The translations under genes and the position numbers were made by a program. Positions 49,082 through 58,167 of a DNA stretch of 64,000 nt are shown here, in pieces (position 1 is the stretch's first letter; each line of letters begins with the position of its first letter). The stretch comes from Candidatus Eisenbacteria bacterium (GTDB lineage: Bacteria > Desulfobacterota > Binatia > DP-6). The notes under the pieces are model-generated. The model made no database searches, was not told the DNA's origin, and saw only the letters and a list, made by a program, of their open reading frames with translations. Location: positions 168,898 through 232,897 of the forward strand of contig DATJZY010000042.1 of assembly GCA_035577985.1 (NCBI GenBank), written 5' to 3'.

Positions 49082-51205
49082 CTAGTCGGTCGGCAGCGGC
49101 CGATTCGAGCCGAAGACGAGCCAGGCGAGCACGGCGAGACCGACCGCGAGCAGCCCCACCCCGACACGGAAGGAGGTCGGCGCATAGGCGAACTCGACCT
49201 CGTGCTCGCCGGGCGCGAGCGCGACGGCGCGGAAGGCGTGGTTCGCCCGCACGATGGGAACGCGCGCGCCGTCGATGTGCGCCGTCCAGCCGGGGAAGTC
49301 GGTGTCGGCGAGGACGAGCACGGCGGCGCTCGAGACGTCGGTCGCGACGACCACGCGCTCGGGTCGGTCGGTCGTGATCCGCACCGACTCCTCACCCTGT
49401 GCCGGCGCCACCTCGGGCCACGACGGACCCGGCTCGAGAACGACCGCGTGCGCGGGATCGAAATCCGGAGCGGTGACGCGGCCGAGCGCGTCGGCCTCGT
49501 CGGTGGCGCGCACGACGGTGTGCACGAGCCGCGCGCGCGGCGCCGCCCGGAACAGGATCCGATCGCCGTCGGGCAGGCGCCCGACCTCGGCCCAGCCCGC
49601 GGGCTGGAGGATCGGCGCGAATGCCGCCGGCGCGGCCACCATCCCGACGGCGAGGGCCGCCGCGACGTTCGGAGCCGCCGCCATCCGCTCCCACATCCGG
49701 CGCTCGAAGAGGCCCGTCACGAGGCCGTCGAGCCCGACGTGCGCGAGCAGGTCGACCACGCGGCGCGGGGGCAGCGCGGGCTCGTGCCCGGTCGGCGACG
49801 GCAGGTCGTCGCGCAGCGGCACGCCCGCGCGCAGCTCGGGGCCCGCCACCACGCGCGGCGCGCCCGGCATGCGTGCGCGCACCTCGGCGAGCGCGGTCAC
49901 CCGCGGCGCGAGCGCGGCGAGATCGGGCGGCAGGCGTGTCCCGCGCGTCGGCACGCCCGCCACGACGCCGACGACGTGAACCGCCGCCAGGAACACGACG
50001 ACGAGCCAGGCGCCCCGGCGCGCGAGCATCGGCAACGCCGCCACGCCGCACGCGAACGCCGCCAGCGCCTCCGTTCCGCGACCGACCGCGGCGGCGGCCG
50101 CCGCGACGACCAGGCTGGACGACGAGGCGAGCGCGGGCGCCGTGCCCGTGCGCATGACCTCCAGCCCCACCGCGGCGAGATACGCCGCGAACACCGGCCA
50201 CAGGTGGTGCCAGCCGTAGGCCGAGCGCGCGCCCGAGAAGGGATAGACGTCGTACAGATACGAGAGGGGGCGGTTGAGCGCGAAGAGCGCGAGCAGGAAG
50301 GCTCCCAGCCACGCGCGCCGGCGCCATCCGCCGGCCGCGATGCCGAGGGCGAGGCAGACGACGCCCGCCGCGCCCATGCGGCCCAAGAGCACCGTCACGA
50401 GGTATCGCGCGTCGAAGATCTGGAAGAGCGCGACGAACGACGGCGTGCGTCCCGGCTGGCCCCGCACGCTCTCCGCCGTCGTCTCCGCCAGGGTCAGGAT
50501 CTGCGGCGCGGCGAGAAGCACACCGCACCCGAGACCGAGCGCCGCCGCCGCGAGCCGTCGGGCGCGGGGCGGCGGTCCGAGCACCACGACCAGCGGGACC
50601 ACGAGCGCCATGTCCATCGCGAACTCGGGGTAGCCCGCGAGCCACTGCAGGGCGCTCGCGCCCGCGAGCAGCGCGACGGCACGGGGCCGCCAGCGTGCGT
50701 CGAGCCGCGAGCCGGCGAAGAGCATGACCGGCACCCACGTGAGGGCGAACAGGAAGCTCGGATGGTCCCGGCCCGCGTCCGCCGCGCCGTCGAAGAGGCT
50801 GGCCACGACCAGCGCCGACGCGAGCGTCGCGCCCGCGAGCCCCACGCCCGAGCGCGCCAGGAACCAGATCGTGAGGGCGACCAGCGCGAAGAGATGCACC
50901 TCGTAGAGCACCTGCAACCCCGCCCACGGCGAGGCGATCGCGAGGCTCGTCACGACGACCGGCGGGTAGAGGACGGCGCCCTGCGCGGTTCCGAGCAGCG
51001 GCAGGCCGCAGTACTCGTCCGGGTTCCACAGCGGCGCGCGACCGGCCGCGATCGCGTCGGCCGCCGCTCGATACTTTGCGAGGAACGTCGCGTAGAGATC
51101 CGCTCCGCCGATGCGCGCGCCGAACCCGCCGCGGGCGGCGACCAATCCCCCGAGGCTCGCGGCGAGCACGGCGGCGAGCGCGAGCTCGCGCCAACGCGCC
51201 CTCAT
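49082..51205 (-). CDS. YfhO-like polytopic membrane protein
   Basis: A 707-residue integral membrane protein from ATG 51205. The first 400 residues contain about ten or more transmembrane helices with conserved P-L-W-N-P-D-E-Y-C-G-L-P near the start, as in the YfhO family (GT-C fold) thought to handle lipid-linked sugars. The C-terminal 250 residues are extracytoplasmic and end in W-T-A-H-I-D-G-A-R-V-P, typical of YfhO, then a final helix. It lies upstream of the SDR at 48202 on the same strand. It shares a promoter-like element with it. Confidence 0.82.
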   Translation of the reverse strand: MRARWRELALAAVLAASLGGLVAARGGFGARIGGADLYATFLAKYRAAADAIAAGRAPLWNPDEYCGLPLLGTAQGAVLYPPVVVTSLAIASPWAGLQVLYEVHLFALVALTIWFLARSGVGLAGATLASALVVASLFDGAADAGRDHPSFLFALTWVPVMLFAGSRLDARWRPRAVALLAGASALQWLAGYPEFAMDMALVVPLVVVLGPPPRARRLAAAALGLGCGVLLAAPQILTLAETTAESVRGQPGRTPSFVALFQIFDARYLVTVLLGRMGAAGVVCLALGIAAGGWRRRAWLGAFLLALFALNRPLSYLYDVYPFSGARSAYGWHHLWPVFAAYLAAVGLEVMRTGTAPALASSSSLVVAAAAAAVGRGTEALAAFACGVAALPMLARRGAWLVVVFLAAVHVVGVVAGVPTRGTRLPPDLAALAPRVTALAEVRARMPGAPRVVAGPELRAGVPLRDDLPSPTGHEPALPPRRVVDLLAHVGLDGLVTGLFERRMWERMAAAPNVAAALAVGMVAAPAAFAPILQPAGWAEVGRLPDGDRILFRAAPRARLVHTVVRATDEADALGRVTAPDFDPAHAVVLEPGPSWPEVAPAQGEESVRITTDRPERVVVATDVSSAAVLVLADTDFPGWTAHIDGARVPIVRANHAFRAVALAPGEHEVEFAYAPTSFRVGVGLLAVGLAVLAWLVFGSNRPLPTD

Positions 51206-51245
51206 GTCCACCCCGGGAGCGCGACCGTGATCGATGGCACGCGGG

Positions 51246-51278
51246 CAGTGCTGCCTCAAGTCGAACGGCGCGCGCAAG
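51246..51278 (-). repeat. 33-base intergenic element, copy 2
   Basis: Second copy, differing at two positions from 49011-49043. On the minus strand it lies 40 bases upstream of ATG 51205. On the plus strand it lies 21 bases upstream of the MFS start, so its direction of action is ambiguous from this copy alone. Confidence 0.55.
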
Positions 51279-51298
51279 CGCGATACCCTGCGCGGCCC

Positions 51299-52504
51299 GT
51301 GCCACCGCATCCCCTGCGCTCCCGGACGCTGGTCGCGTACCTCGCGAGCCGCTTCTGCTCGGGTGCCGCCATGATGATGTTGCGCGCGGGCATCGGCTGG
51401 CACGTGTTCGCCATCACCGGATCGGCCTTCCACCTGGGGCTCGTCGGTCTCGTGCAGTTCCTCGCGGGCTTCGCGCTCGTGCTGGTGGGTGGCGCCGTCG
51501 CCGACACCCGTGATCGCCGCGCCATCATGATGACGGCCCAGAGCGTGGCGATGACGGCGGCCGTCGTCCTGCTGGTCGCGACCGCCCGCGGCGCCGTCAC
51601 GCTGCCGCTCCTCTACGGCCTGGTCGTGGTCGTCGCCGCCGCGGCTGCGTTCGACAACCCCGCCCGCGCCGCGTTGCTGCCGACGCTCGTCCCGCGCGAG
51701 GTCTTCCCGCGCGCGGTCACGATCGCCGCCACCACGCAGGCCCTCTCGTTCGCGACCGGTCCGGCGCTGGGCGGCGTGCTCATCGCCGCCGCGGGGATCG
51801 GGTCGGTGTACGGCGCCTACGCGGTCCTCGTCTTCGGGTCGCTCGTGGGCCTCGCGTTCCTCGGCCCGCGCCCGCCGACGGGAAGCACGCAGCGCGGCGT
51901 CAGCCTGGACGCCATCCGCGAGGGGCTCCGCTTCGTGCGACGGCAGCCGGTGGTGCTCGGCTGCATGACGCTCGACATGCTGGCCGTGATCTTCGGCGGC
52001 GCGGCCGCCCTGCTTCCGGTCTATGCCGAGACGATCCTGCACGTGGGACCGCGGGGCTACGGCCTCCTCGCGTCCTCGCTCGAGCTGGGCGCGCTCGCGA
52101 CCTCGCTCGCCCTGATCGTCCTGCCGACCGTCCGGCGCGCCGGGCCCGCGCTCCTCGGTGCGGTCGCGGTCTACGGCTGCGCGACGATCGTCTTCGGGCT
52201 GTCGCGGTGGTTCCCGCTCTCGGTCGCGGCCTACATGCTGGTCGGCGTCGCCGATCAGGTGAGCGTGGTCATGCGCAGCACCGCCATCCAGCTCTCGACC
52301 CCCGACGAGGTGCGTGGCCGCGTCAGCGCCGTCAACTTCCTGTTCATCGGCGCGTCGAACCAGCTCGGCGCCGCCGAGTCGGGCTTCGTAGCGGCGCTCA
52401 CGAGCGCGCCGTTCGCCGTCGTGAGCGGCGGGCTCGCGTGCCTGGTCGTGCTGGCGGTGATCGCCGCGCGCGTCCCCGAGCTGCGCCGCTACCGGATCGC
52501 CTGA
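51299..52504 (+). CDS. MFS transporter (EntS/DHA3-type)
   Basis: A 401-residue major-facilitator protein from GTG 51299, with about twelve helices. Between helices 2 and 3 the motif V-A-D-T-R-D-R-R-A-I-M-M (loop G-G-A-V-A-D-x-x-x-R-R) is visible, and D-N-P-A-R-A-A-L-L-P-T-L lies after helix 4. These are features of the enterobactin-exporter-like DHA3 subfamily. Substrate unknown; probably drug or metabolite efflux. Not obviously operonic with its neighbours; the SDR gene begins 28 bases after it. Confidence 0.88.
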   Translation: MPPHPLRSRTLVAYLASRFCSGAAMMMLRAGIGWHVFAITGSAFHLGLVGLVQFLAGFALVLVGGAVADTRDRRAIMMTAQSVAMTAAVVLLVATARGAVTLPLLYGLVVVVAAAAAFDNPARAALLPTLVPREVFPRAVTIAATTQALSFATGPALGGVLIAAAGIGSVYGAYAVLVFGSLVGLAFLGPRPPTGSTQRGVSLDAIREGLRFVRRQPVVLGCMTLDMLAVIFGGAAALLPVYAETILHVGPRGYGLLASSLELGALATSLALIVLPTVRRAGPALLGAVAVYGCATIVFGLSRWFPLSVAAYMLVGVADQVSVVMRSTAIQLSTPDEVRGRVSAVNFLFIGASNQLGAAESGFVAALTSAPFAVVSGGLACLVVLAVIAARVPELRRYRIA

Positions 52505-52532
52505 GCCGTCGATCGGCGCCCCGGCCTGCGCT

Positions 52533-53312
52533 ATGACCGCCCGCATGCCGGCACCCTTCGACCTCACCGGCCGCATCGCGCTCGTGACGGGCGCCTCCGC
52601 GGGTCTCGGCCACCACTTCGCGAGGACGCTCGCCGCGCACGGGGCGGCCGTCGCGGTCGCGGCCCGGCGGACCGATCGCCTGGACGAGCTCGCGCGCGAG
52701 ATCACGTCGGCGGGCGGGCGCGCCGTCGCCGTCGCGATGGACGTGACCGACGGCGCCTCCGTGCGCGCCGCCTTCGCGGCGGCGTCCGAGGCCGTTGGTC
52801 CCGTCGACCTCGTCGTCAACAACGCCGGCATCAGCATCTTGAAGCCACCGCTCGAGCTCGACGAGGCGGACTGGGACGCGGTCGTCGACACGAACCTGCG
52901 CGGCGCCTGGCTCGTCGCGCAGACGGCGGCGCGGGCGCTCGTCGCCGCGCGGCGTCCCGGACGGATCGTCAACATCGCGTCCATCACCGGCCTGCGCACG
53001 ATCGGACAGCTCGCGCCGTACGCCGCCGCCAAGGCCGGATTGATTCATCTGACCCGCGTGCTGGCGATGGAATGGGCGCGTCACGGCATCCAGGTGAACG
53101 CGATCGCGCCCGGCTACGTCGAGACCGATCTCAACCGCGACTTCTGGTCGACACCCGCGGGTGCGCGCCTCATCGAGCGCATCCCGCAGCGGCGGATCGG
53201 ACGCCCCGAGGACCTCGACGGTGCCCTCCTCCTGCTCGCGTCGGATGCCGGGGCGTTCATGACCGGCAGCGTCGTCGTCGTCGACGGCGGCCACGCGGTG
53301 AGCACGCTCTAG
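52533..53312 (+). CDS. Short-chain dehydrogenase/reductase (3-oxoacyl-ACP reductase-like)
   Basis: A 259-residue SDR; ATG 52533 or ATG 52545 could be the start, neither with a clear ribosome site. T-G-A-S-A-G-L-G (cofactor), N-N-A-G-I, catalytic S-I-T-G and Y-A-A-A-K-A-G, then A-P-G-Y-V-E-T-D are all present, and G-S-V-V-V-V-D-G-G closes it. This is typical of gluconate-5-dehydrogenase and FabG-like enzymes; substrate unknown. The downstream membrane protein gene overlaps its stop by one base. Confidence 0.9.
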   Translation: MTARMPAPFDLTGRIALVTGASAGLGHHFARTLAAHGAAVAVAARRTDRLDELAREITSAGGRAVAVAMDVTDGASVRAAFAAASEAVGPVDLVVNNAGISILKPPLELDEADWDAVVDTNLRGAWLVAQTAARALVAARRPGRIVNIASITGLRTIGQLAPYAAAKAGLIHLTRVLAMEWARHGIQVNAIAPGYVETDLNRDFWSTPAGARLIERIPQRRIGRPEDLDGALLLLASDAGAFMTGSVVVVDGGHAVSTL

Positions 53313-54733
53313 TGGACGCCACGGCGTCCGGCGACGGCCGTTCGCTGCGCATCGCCGTCGCCGCCGTCGTCGCCTGCTCCGCCGTCCTGCGCCTCGCCGC
53401 CACGTGGAACGACCTCTGGCTCGACGAGATCTGGTCGCTGACGCTGGTGAACACGCTGCACTCGCCGCTCGGCATCGTGACCGAGCTCCGCCACGACAAC
53501 AACCACGTCCTCAACACGCTCGCGCTCTACTGCCTGCGACCGCTCGGCTCCGACTGGGCCTACCGGTTGCCCGCGTGGGTCGCCGGCGTCGCCACGGTGC
53601 TGCTCGGGATCCGCCTGGCGGCGCTCGAAGGCGACCCGCACGCCGGCGGCCGGCGGCTCCTGGCCGCGATCGTGCTCGGCGGCTCCTACCCGCTCGTCCA
53701 CTACGGATCCGAGGCGCGCGGCTACGCGCTCTCGATCGCCTTCGGCCTGGCGGCGGTCGCGATCGCCTTCGGGGACGGGGTCACCCCCCGCAGCCGGCGC
53801 GCGCCGCTGGCATGGATTGCGCTCACGCTCGCGTTCCTCGCACACGCCCTCGCGCTCCACTTCCTGGTCGCCCTCGCCGCCTGGACGGCCGTGCGCGCCC
53901 TGCGGCGCGACGGCATTGCGCGCGGCCTCGTCACGGTCGTCTGGTGGCTCGGCGTCCCCACCGTCGCTTTCGCCGTCTTCTACGTTGGATTCCTGCACGG
54001 CGTCACCGTCGGCGGCGGCCCTCGCGAGGGCGCGTTGCCCCCTCTCCTGCGCGCCATCGCCACGACGACCGGGCTGCCCTTCGACACGCCGCCGGGCGTG
54101 CTCGCCGTCGTGGCCGGCGCCGTTCTGGCGGCGGGCGTCGGCGACCTCCTGCGCCGGCGCGCCGACGCGTGGGCGTTCTACCTCACCGGCATCGTCGGCT
54201 CGCCGCTGCTTCTCGGCATCCTGCAGCCGACGAATCTCTACGCCGAGCGCTACTTCCTCGTGAGCGCCACGCTCTGGCTCCTCGTCTTCGCCCAGCTCCT
54301 CACCGCCCTCTGGACGCGCGGCATCGTCCCGCGGATCCTCGCCGCCGCCATGCTCGCCGCCTTCCTCGCGGGCAACGGCGCGCGCATCGCCTGGCTGCTC
54401 CGCGACGGCCGTGGCGCCTACCAGGAGGCCCTCGCCTACATGGTCCGCCACACGCCGGATGACGCGCTCGCCGTCGGCAGCGATCACGACTTCCGCAACA
54501 GGCTCGTGATCGAGTACTTCGCCCCGCGCTTCCCGAAACCGATCCGCTACGTGCGCGTGAACGAGCTCACCGCCCCGGGGCCACGGTGGTACGTCGCGCA
54601 TCGCGCCCTCGGGGAGGCGCCGCCGCCGCCGGCGCTCACCGATCGACTCGGCACGCGCTATCGCCTGGAGACCGAGTACCCGACGGCGCCGCTATCGGGC
54701 TTTCGCTGGTTCGTGTTCCAACGCGTGGAGTGA
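53312..54733 (+). CDS. GT-C-type glycosyltransferase-like membrane protein
   Basis: A 473-residue polytopic protein from GTG 53312, in the last base of the SDR stop codon. An early acidic loop, W-L-D-E-I-W-S, followed by H-D-N-N-H-V-L-N-T, resembles the lumenal Asp-Glu loop of family 39/RgtA-type mannosyl- or glycosyltransferases that use polyprenyl-phosphate sugars. About ten helices and a short soluble end follow. Its 3' end overlaps the convergent gene at 54692 by 42 bases. Acceptor unknown. Confidence 0.8.
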   Translation: MDATASGDGRSLRIAVAAVVACSAVLRLAATWNDLWLDEIWSLTLVNTLHSPLGIVTELRHDNNHVLNTLALYCLRPLGSDWAYRLPAWVAGVATVLLGIRLAALEGDPHAGGRRLLAAIVLGGSYPLVHYGSEARGYALSIAFGLAAVAIAFGDGVTPRSRRAPLAWIALTLAFLAHALALHFLVALAAWTAVRALRRDGIARGLVTVVWWLGVPTVAFAVFYVGFLHGVTVGGGPREGALPPLLRAIATTTGLPFDTPPGVLAVVAGAVLAAGVGDLLRRRADAWAFYLTGIVGSPLLLGILQPTNLYAERYFLVSATLWLLVFAQLLTALWTRGIVPRILAAAMLAAFLAGNGARIAWLLRDGRGAYQEALAYMVRHTPDDALAVGSDHDFRNRLVIEYFAPRFPKPIRYVRVNELTAPGPRWYVAHRALGEAPPPPALTDRLGTRYRLETEYPTAPLSGFRWFVFQRVE

Positions 54734-55252
54734 CGCATGCGCGGTCGCGTCGCCCGGCGACGTCGAGACGTCCTCTTCCACCATCGCCAACACTTCGCGC
54801 AGGAGCTGCGCGACGACTGTGCGCGTCTCCGGCTCGACGTGCTCGAGCGCGGCGCGCGTCCCATCCATCCACTCGGCGTGGATCTCGGGGACGATCAGGA
54901 TCGGCGTCACGCGGAACGCGCTCAGCATCGCCAGCATGAGCTCGTCGCGCTCGAGCAGCGAGCGTGGCACCGCCGTCTCGTGCGAGCGCAGATAGAGGCG
55001 CGCGTTCGGGTTGGGGTGCATCGTCTGACCGGTCGCTTCTTCGGTCGCGCGCGAGAGCCGGCGCGCCTGGACCTCGCGCTCGATCGCGCCGACGACCACC
55101 TCGCGGTCCTGAATCGGCATCAGGCGGAACGCCTCGAGCAGGCGGCGAACGATGGGATCGGCATCGAGCTCGTCGACCGTCCGCACCGCCTCCTCGAGCA
55201 TCTCGACGAGGCGTGACAAATTTTCGGGCGTGTCGCTCGAGGTCTCGTCCAT
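54692..55252 (-). CDS. Conserved soluble protein of unknown function
   Basis: A 186-residue acidic, helical protein from ATG 55252 (M-D-E-T-S-S-D-T-P-E-N-L). Segments such as L-L-E-A-F-R-L-M-P-I-Q-D-R-E-V-V-V-G-A-I-E-R-E and M-H-P-N-P-N-A-R-L-Y-L-R-S-H-E suggest a conserved family I do not recognise by name. No catalytic motif. It is transcribed towards and into the glycosyltransferase-like gene. Convergent overlap is 42 bases. Confidence 0.68.
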   Translation of the reverse strand: MDETSSDTPENLSRLVEMLEEAVRTVDELDADPIVRRLLEAFRLMPIQDREVVVGAIEREVQARRLSRATEEATGQTMHPNPNARLYLRSHETAVPRSLLERDELMLAMLSAFRVTPILIVPEIHAEWMDGTRAALEHVEPETRTVVAQLLREVLAMVEEDVSTSPGDATAHASLHALEHEPAKAR

Positions 55253-55292
55253 CCGCGGGAACACTGCGCCCCGTCGCCGCCGGCTGTCAAGG

Positions 55293-55970
55293 TCAGAGGG
55301 CGGCTGCGAGCACGTCGGCCGGCCGCCCCTCGGCGATCGTGCGTCCGTCGTCGAGCAGCACCAGGCGATCGCCGAGCTCCATCGCCTCCTCGCGGTCGTG
55401 GGTGACGAGCACCACCACGTGACCCTGTGCGCGCACGTGGGCGCGAAACCACGCCCGCAGATCGAGCCGCGCCGCGCGGTCGAGCGCCGAGAAGGGCTCG
55501 TCGAGGAGCAGGAGCGTCGGCCGCCGCGCGAGGGCGCGGGCGACGGCGACGCGCTGGCGCTCGCCGCCGGACAACGCCGCCGGCCAGCGGTCCGCGAGCC
55601 CGCTCATGCCGAGCTCGTCCAGCAACGCACCCACGCGCCCGGCACGCTCCTGCCGCGCGACGCCGAAGCCGACGTTGCCGCGCACCGTCAGGTACGGGAA
55701 CAGCGCCGCGTGCTGCGGCACGTAGCCGACGCCGCGGTCCTGCGGTGGCACGTCGATCCGCGCCGCCGCGTCGAAGAGCGTGCGCTCCCCGCAGCGGATC
55801 ATGCCGGCCACCGGGCTCGTGAGACCGGCGATCGCACGCAGCGTGATCGTCTTGCCCACCCCCGACGGTCCGAACAGGACGAGGGTCCCCGGCCCGTCCA
55901 TCGTCGCCTGATGGCGCCACTCGCGCGCGCCCACGCGGAGCGTGACGTGGAAGCGGAGTGCGGGGCTCAC
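55293..55970 (-). CDS. modC: Molybdate ABC transporter ATP-binding protein ModC (short)
   Basis: A 225-residue ATPase from GTG 55970 (GTGA overlap with modB). Walker A G-P-S-G-V-G-K-T, the signature L-S-G-G-E-R-Q-R-V-A, Walker B L-L-L-L-D-E-P-F and the switch His in V-T-H-D are intact. The usual ModC C-terminal TOBE (molybdate-binding) domain of about 120 residues is absent; the protein ends just after the ATPase fold. It energises molybdate import with ModB and ModA, assigned by gene order. Confidence 0.9.
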   Translation of the reverse strand: MSPALRFHVTLRVGAREWRHQATMDGPGTLVLFGPSGVGKTITLRAIAGLTSPVAGMIRCGERTLFDAAARIDVPPQDRGVGYVPQHAALFPYLTVRGNVGFGVARQERAGRVGALLDELGMSGLADRWPAALSGGERQRVAVARALARRPTLLLLDEPFSALDRAARLDLRAWFRAHVRAQGHVVVLVTHDREEAMELGDRLVLLDDGRTIAEGRPADVLAAAL

Positions 55971-56632
55971 GCCGCCGCCCTCCGCGCCAGGCGCTCGGCG
56001 ACGACGATGACGATCGCCGACACGATCGTCAGCACGACGACGAGGAGATGGGCGCGCCGATCGTCGCCCGCGAGGTAGGCCGAGAAGACCTCGAGCGGCA
56101 TGGTGTTGGTCCGGCCGGGCACGTTGCCCGCGAGCATCATGGTGGCTCCGAACTCGCCGAGCGCGCGCGCGAAGGCGAGCACGCCCGCGGCGAGGATCGC
56201 TCGCCCCGCGAGCGGGACGCGGACCCGCAGGAACGTCTCGACGCGGCCGGCACCGAGCGTCGCCGCGATCTCCTCGTAGGTCGGGTCGAGGGCCTCGAAG
56301 GCCGCCTGCACCGTGCGCACGACGAGCGGCAGCGCCATGGTCGCCGCCGCGATGACGCAGGCCCAGAACGTGAAGAGGACGCTCATCCCGGTCGCGCGCT
56401 CGAGCGGAGCGCCGATGAGGCCGTCGCGAGAGAAGAGCATGACCAGGTAGTAGCCGGTCACGGTCGGCGGCAGGACGAGCGGCATCAGGACGAGCGTCGT
56501 CACGACGCCGTGCCCGGGGTAGCGGTAGCGCGCCTGCAGATGCGCGAGCAGCACGCCGGCGGGCACGACCACCAGCGTGGCGAGGACAGCGACGCGCAGC
56601 GAGAGCCAGAGCGGGAACGCGATGCCGCTCAA
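55967..56632 (-). CDS. modB: Molybdate ABC transporter permease ModB
   Basis: A 221-residue inner-membrane permease. The start is most likely TTG 56632, overlapping the modA stop (TTGA), because no ATG or GTG lies at the expected position. About five helices. The motif for ATPase contact, E-E-I-A-A-T-L-G-A-G-R-V-E-T-F-L-R-V-R-V-P-L-A, is clear, followed by A-R-A-L-G-E-F-G-A-T, as in ModB/CysT permeases. Confidence 0.92.
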   Translation of the reverse strand: MSGIAFPLWLSLRVAVLATLVVVPAGVLLAHLQARYRYPGHGVVTTLVLMPLVLPPTVTGYYLVMLFSRDGLIGAPLERATGMSVLFTFWACVIAAATMALPLVVRTVQAAFEALDPTYEEIAATLGAGRVETFLRVRVPLAGRAILAAGVLAFARALGEFGATMMLAGNVPGRTNTMPLEVFSAYLAGDDRRAHLLVVVLTIVSAIVIVVAERLARRAAA

Positions 56633-57384
56633 CGATCGACCGGAAGGAACCCCGCCGCCGCCAGGATCGCGCGAGCGGTCGGGCTGGTGAGATAAACGAG
56701 GAAGCCGGTCGCCGGCTCGGCCGGCGCCCGCGTGGTGCGCACCGCGACGGTCTCGATGCGAAGGTCCGCCGACCCCGGCACCTCGCCCAGGACGATCGCG
56801 CTCTTCGCGATCCTGGCGTCGGTCGCGTACACGATCGCGGCATCGACCGCGCCCTCGTCGGCGTACGTGAGCGCCTGACGCACTTCGGACGCGAACACCA
56901 TCCTCGGCGACACCGCGTCCCAGAGGCCCACCACCGTGAGCGCCTGCTTCGCGTAGGCGCCGAACGGCACCGTCGCCGGGTCGCCGCTCGCGATCCGCTT
57001 CACGTCGGGCGACGTGAGGAGCGCCTTCGGGTCCTTGCCGATCCACGGCGACCCCTTGGGGACGACGAGCACGAGCTCGTTGCGCGCAACCACGACCGGC
57101 TCGCCTGCGACGAGGGACTTCGCCCGCAGGCGTTCGATCTCGGGCCAGCCTGCCGACACGAACACGTCGACCGGCGCGCCGTCCTCGATCTGGCGCGCGA
57201 GCATGCCCGACGGCCCGTTGTTCAGCGTGACCTTCACGCCCGGATGCTCCTTCTCGAACGCGCTCGAGATCGCCGCCCCGACGTCGCGAAAGCTCGCTGC
57301 GACCGAGACCGTGAAGTCCTCGGCCAGGGCGGGCATGGCAAGGAGAACGAGCGCAATCGACAACACTCCGTGGAGCGGTCCCAC
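56629..57384 (-). CDS. modA: Molybdate-binding periplasmic protein ModA
   Basis: A 251-residue protein from GTG 57384. Signal peptide (VLSIALVLLAMPALA) then the ModA signature: V-S-V-A-A-S-F (oxyanion-binding Ser), N-N-G-P-S-G-M-L-A-R-Q-I-E-D-G-A-P-V-D-V-F-V-S-A, and a C-terminal A-A-I-V-Y-A-T-D. It binds molybdate or tungstate and delivers it to ModB. It is first gene of modABC, with all three starts non-ATG. Molybdenum use would fit molybdoenzymes outside the window. Confidence 0.93.
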   Translation of the reverse strand: MGPLHGVLSIALVLLAMPALAEDFTVSVAASFRDVGAAISSAFEKEHPGVKVTLNNGPSGMLARQIEDGAPVDVFVSAGWPEIERLRAKSLVAGEPVVVARNELVLVVPKGSPWIGKDPKALLTSPDVKRIASGDPATVPFGAYAKQALTVVGLWDAVSPRMVFASEVRQALTYADEGAVDAAIVYATDARIAKSAIVLGEVPGSADLRIETVAVRTTRAPAEPATGFLVYLTSPTARAILAAAGFLPVDR

Positions 57385-57462
57385 GTGCGTCGCTCTAGCC
57401 CGCGCGTCGAAGCCGGGTCAACGCGCCACGCGGCATCGCCTGATCATGGGATGTCCCGGCCG

Positions 57463-57491
57463 TTGACCATGCTGGAGGCGCGGGTTAGCCA
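57463..57491 (+). promoter_or_regulatory. Possible sigma-70-type promoter for peroxiredoxin
   Basis: TTGACC at 57463 and TAGCCA at 57486 are separated by 17 bases, with ATG 57528 starting 36 bases further on. The -10 element is weak. Confidence 0.3.
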
Positions 57492-57527
57492 TCGGGGTCT
57501 CACCGTAGCCAACGAAAGGAGCATTCC

Positions 57528-58163
57528 ATGGCGATTCAGTTGGGGACCATCGCCCCGGACTTCGAGGCCGACACGACGGCGGGCAGGATCAAATTCCACG
57601 AGTGGATCGGCAACACCTGGGCGGTCCTGTTCTCCCATCCGAAGGACTTCACGCCTGTCTGCACGACCGAGCTCGGCATGGCGGCGAAGCTGAAGTCGGC
57701 GTTCGAGAAGCGGAAGTGCAAGATGATCGCGGTCAGCGTCGACGACCTGCCGTCGCACAAGAGGTGGATCGGCGACATCGAGGACACCCAGAAGACGACG
57801 ATGAACTTCCCCATCATCGCCGACCCCGAGCGCAAGGTCGCGAACCTCTACGGCATGATCCACCCGCAGGCGAACGACACGCTCACGGTGCGCGCGGTCT
57901 TCTTCATCGATCCGAACAAGAAGGTGCGCGCGACGATCACCTACCCCGCGAGCACGGGACGCAACTTCGACGAGCTGCTGCGCGTCCTCGACTCGCTCCA
58001 GCTCACCGACGACTACAAGGTCGCGACGCCGGTCAACTGGAAGGACGGTGACGACTGCGTGATCGTGCCCGCGCTCTCCGACGAGGACGCGAAGGGGAAG
58101 TTCCCGAAGGGCTGGAAGGCGCTCCGCCCGTACCTGCGGATGACGCCGCAGCCGAACCGCTAG
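57528..58163 (+). CDS. 1-Cys peroxiredoxin (Prx6 family)
   Basis: A 211-residue cytosolic enzyme after GAAAGGAGC. The active site is D-F-T-P-V-C-T-T-E-L, with the peroxidatic Cys near residue 45. The family-long C-terminal extension (D-D-Y-K-V-A-T-P-V-N-W-K-D-G-D-D) marks the Prx6/1-Cys subgroup. It reduces H2O2 and lipid hydroperoxides with a thiol or ascorbate partner. There is one other Cys pair (K-R-K-C-K and D-D-C-V). Convergent with the START-type protein that follows, only 4 bases away. Confidence 0.95.
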   Translation: MAIQLGTIAPDFEADTTAGRIKFHEWIGNTWAVLFSHPKDFTPVCTTELGMAAKLKSAFEKRKCKMIAVSVDDLPSHKRWIGDIEDTQKTTMNFPIIADPERKVANLYGMIHPQANDTLTVRAVFFIDPNKKVRATITYPASTGRNFDELLRVLDSLQLTDDYKVATPVNWKDGDDCVIVPALSDEDAKGKFPKGWKALRPYLRMTPQPNR

Positions 58164-58167
58164 CCCA

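Noticed and set aside
48695..51298. Open plus-strand frame before the MFS transporter
   Set aside because: It lies opposite the YfhO-like gene and contains no membrane or motif pattern; the MFS part begins at GTG 51299.
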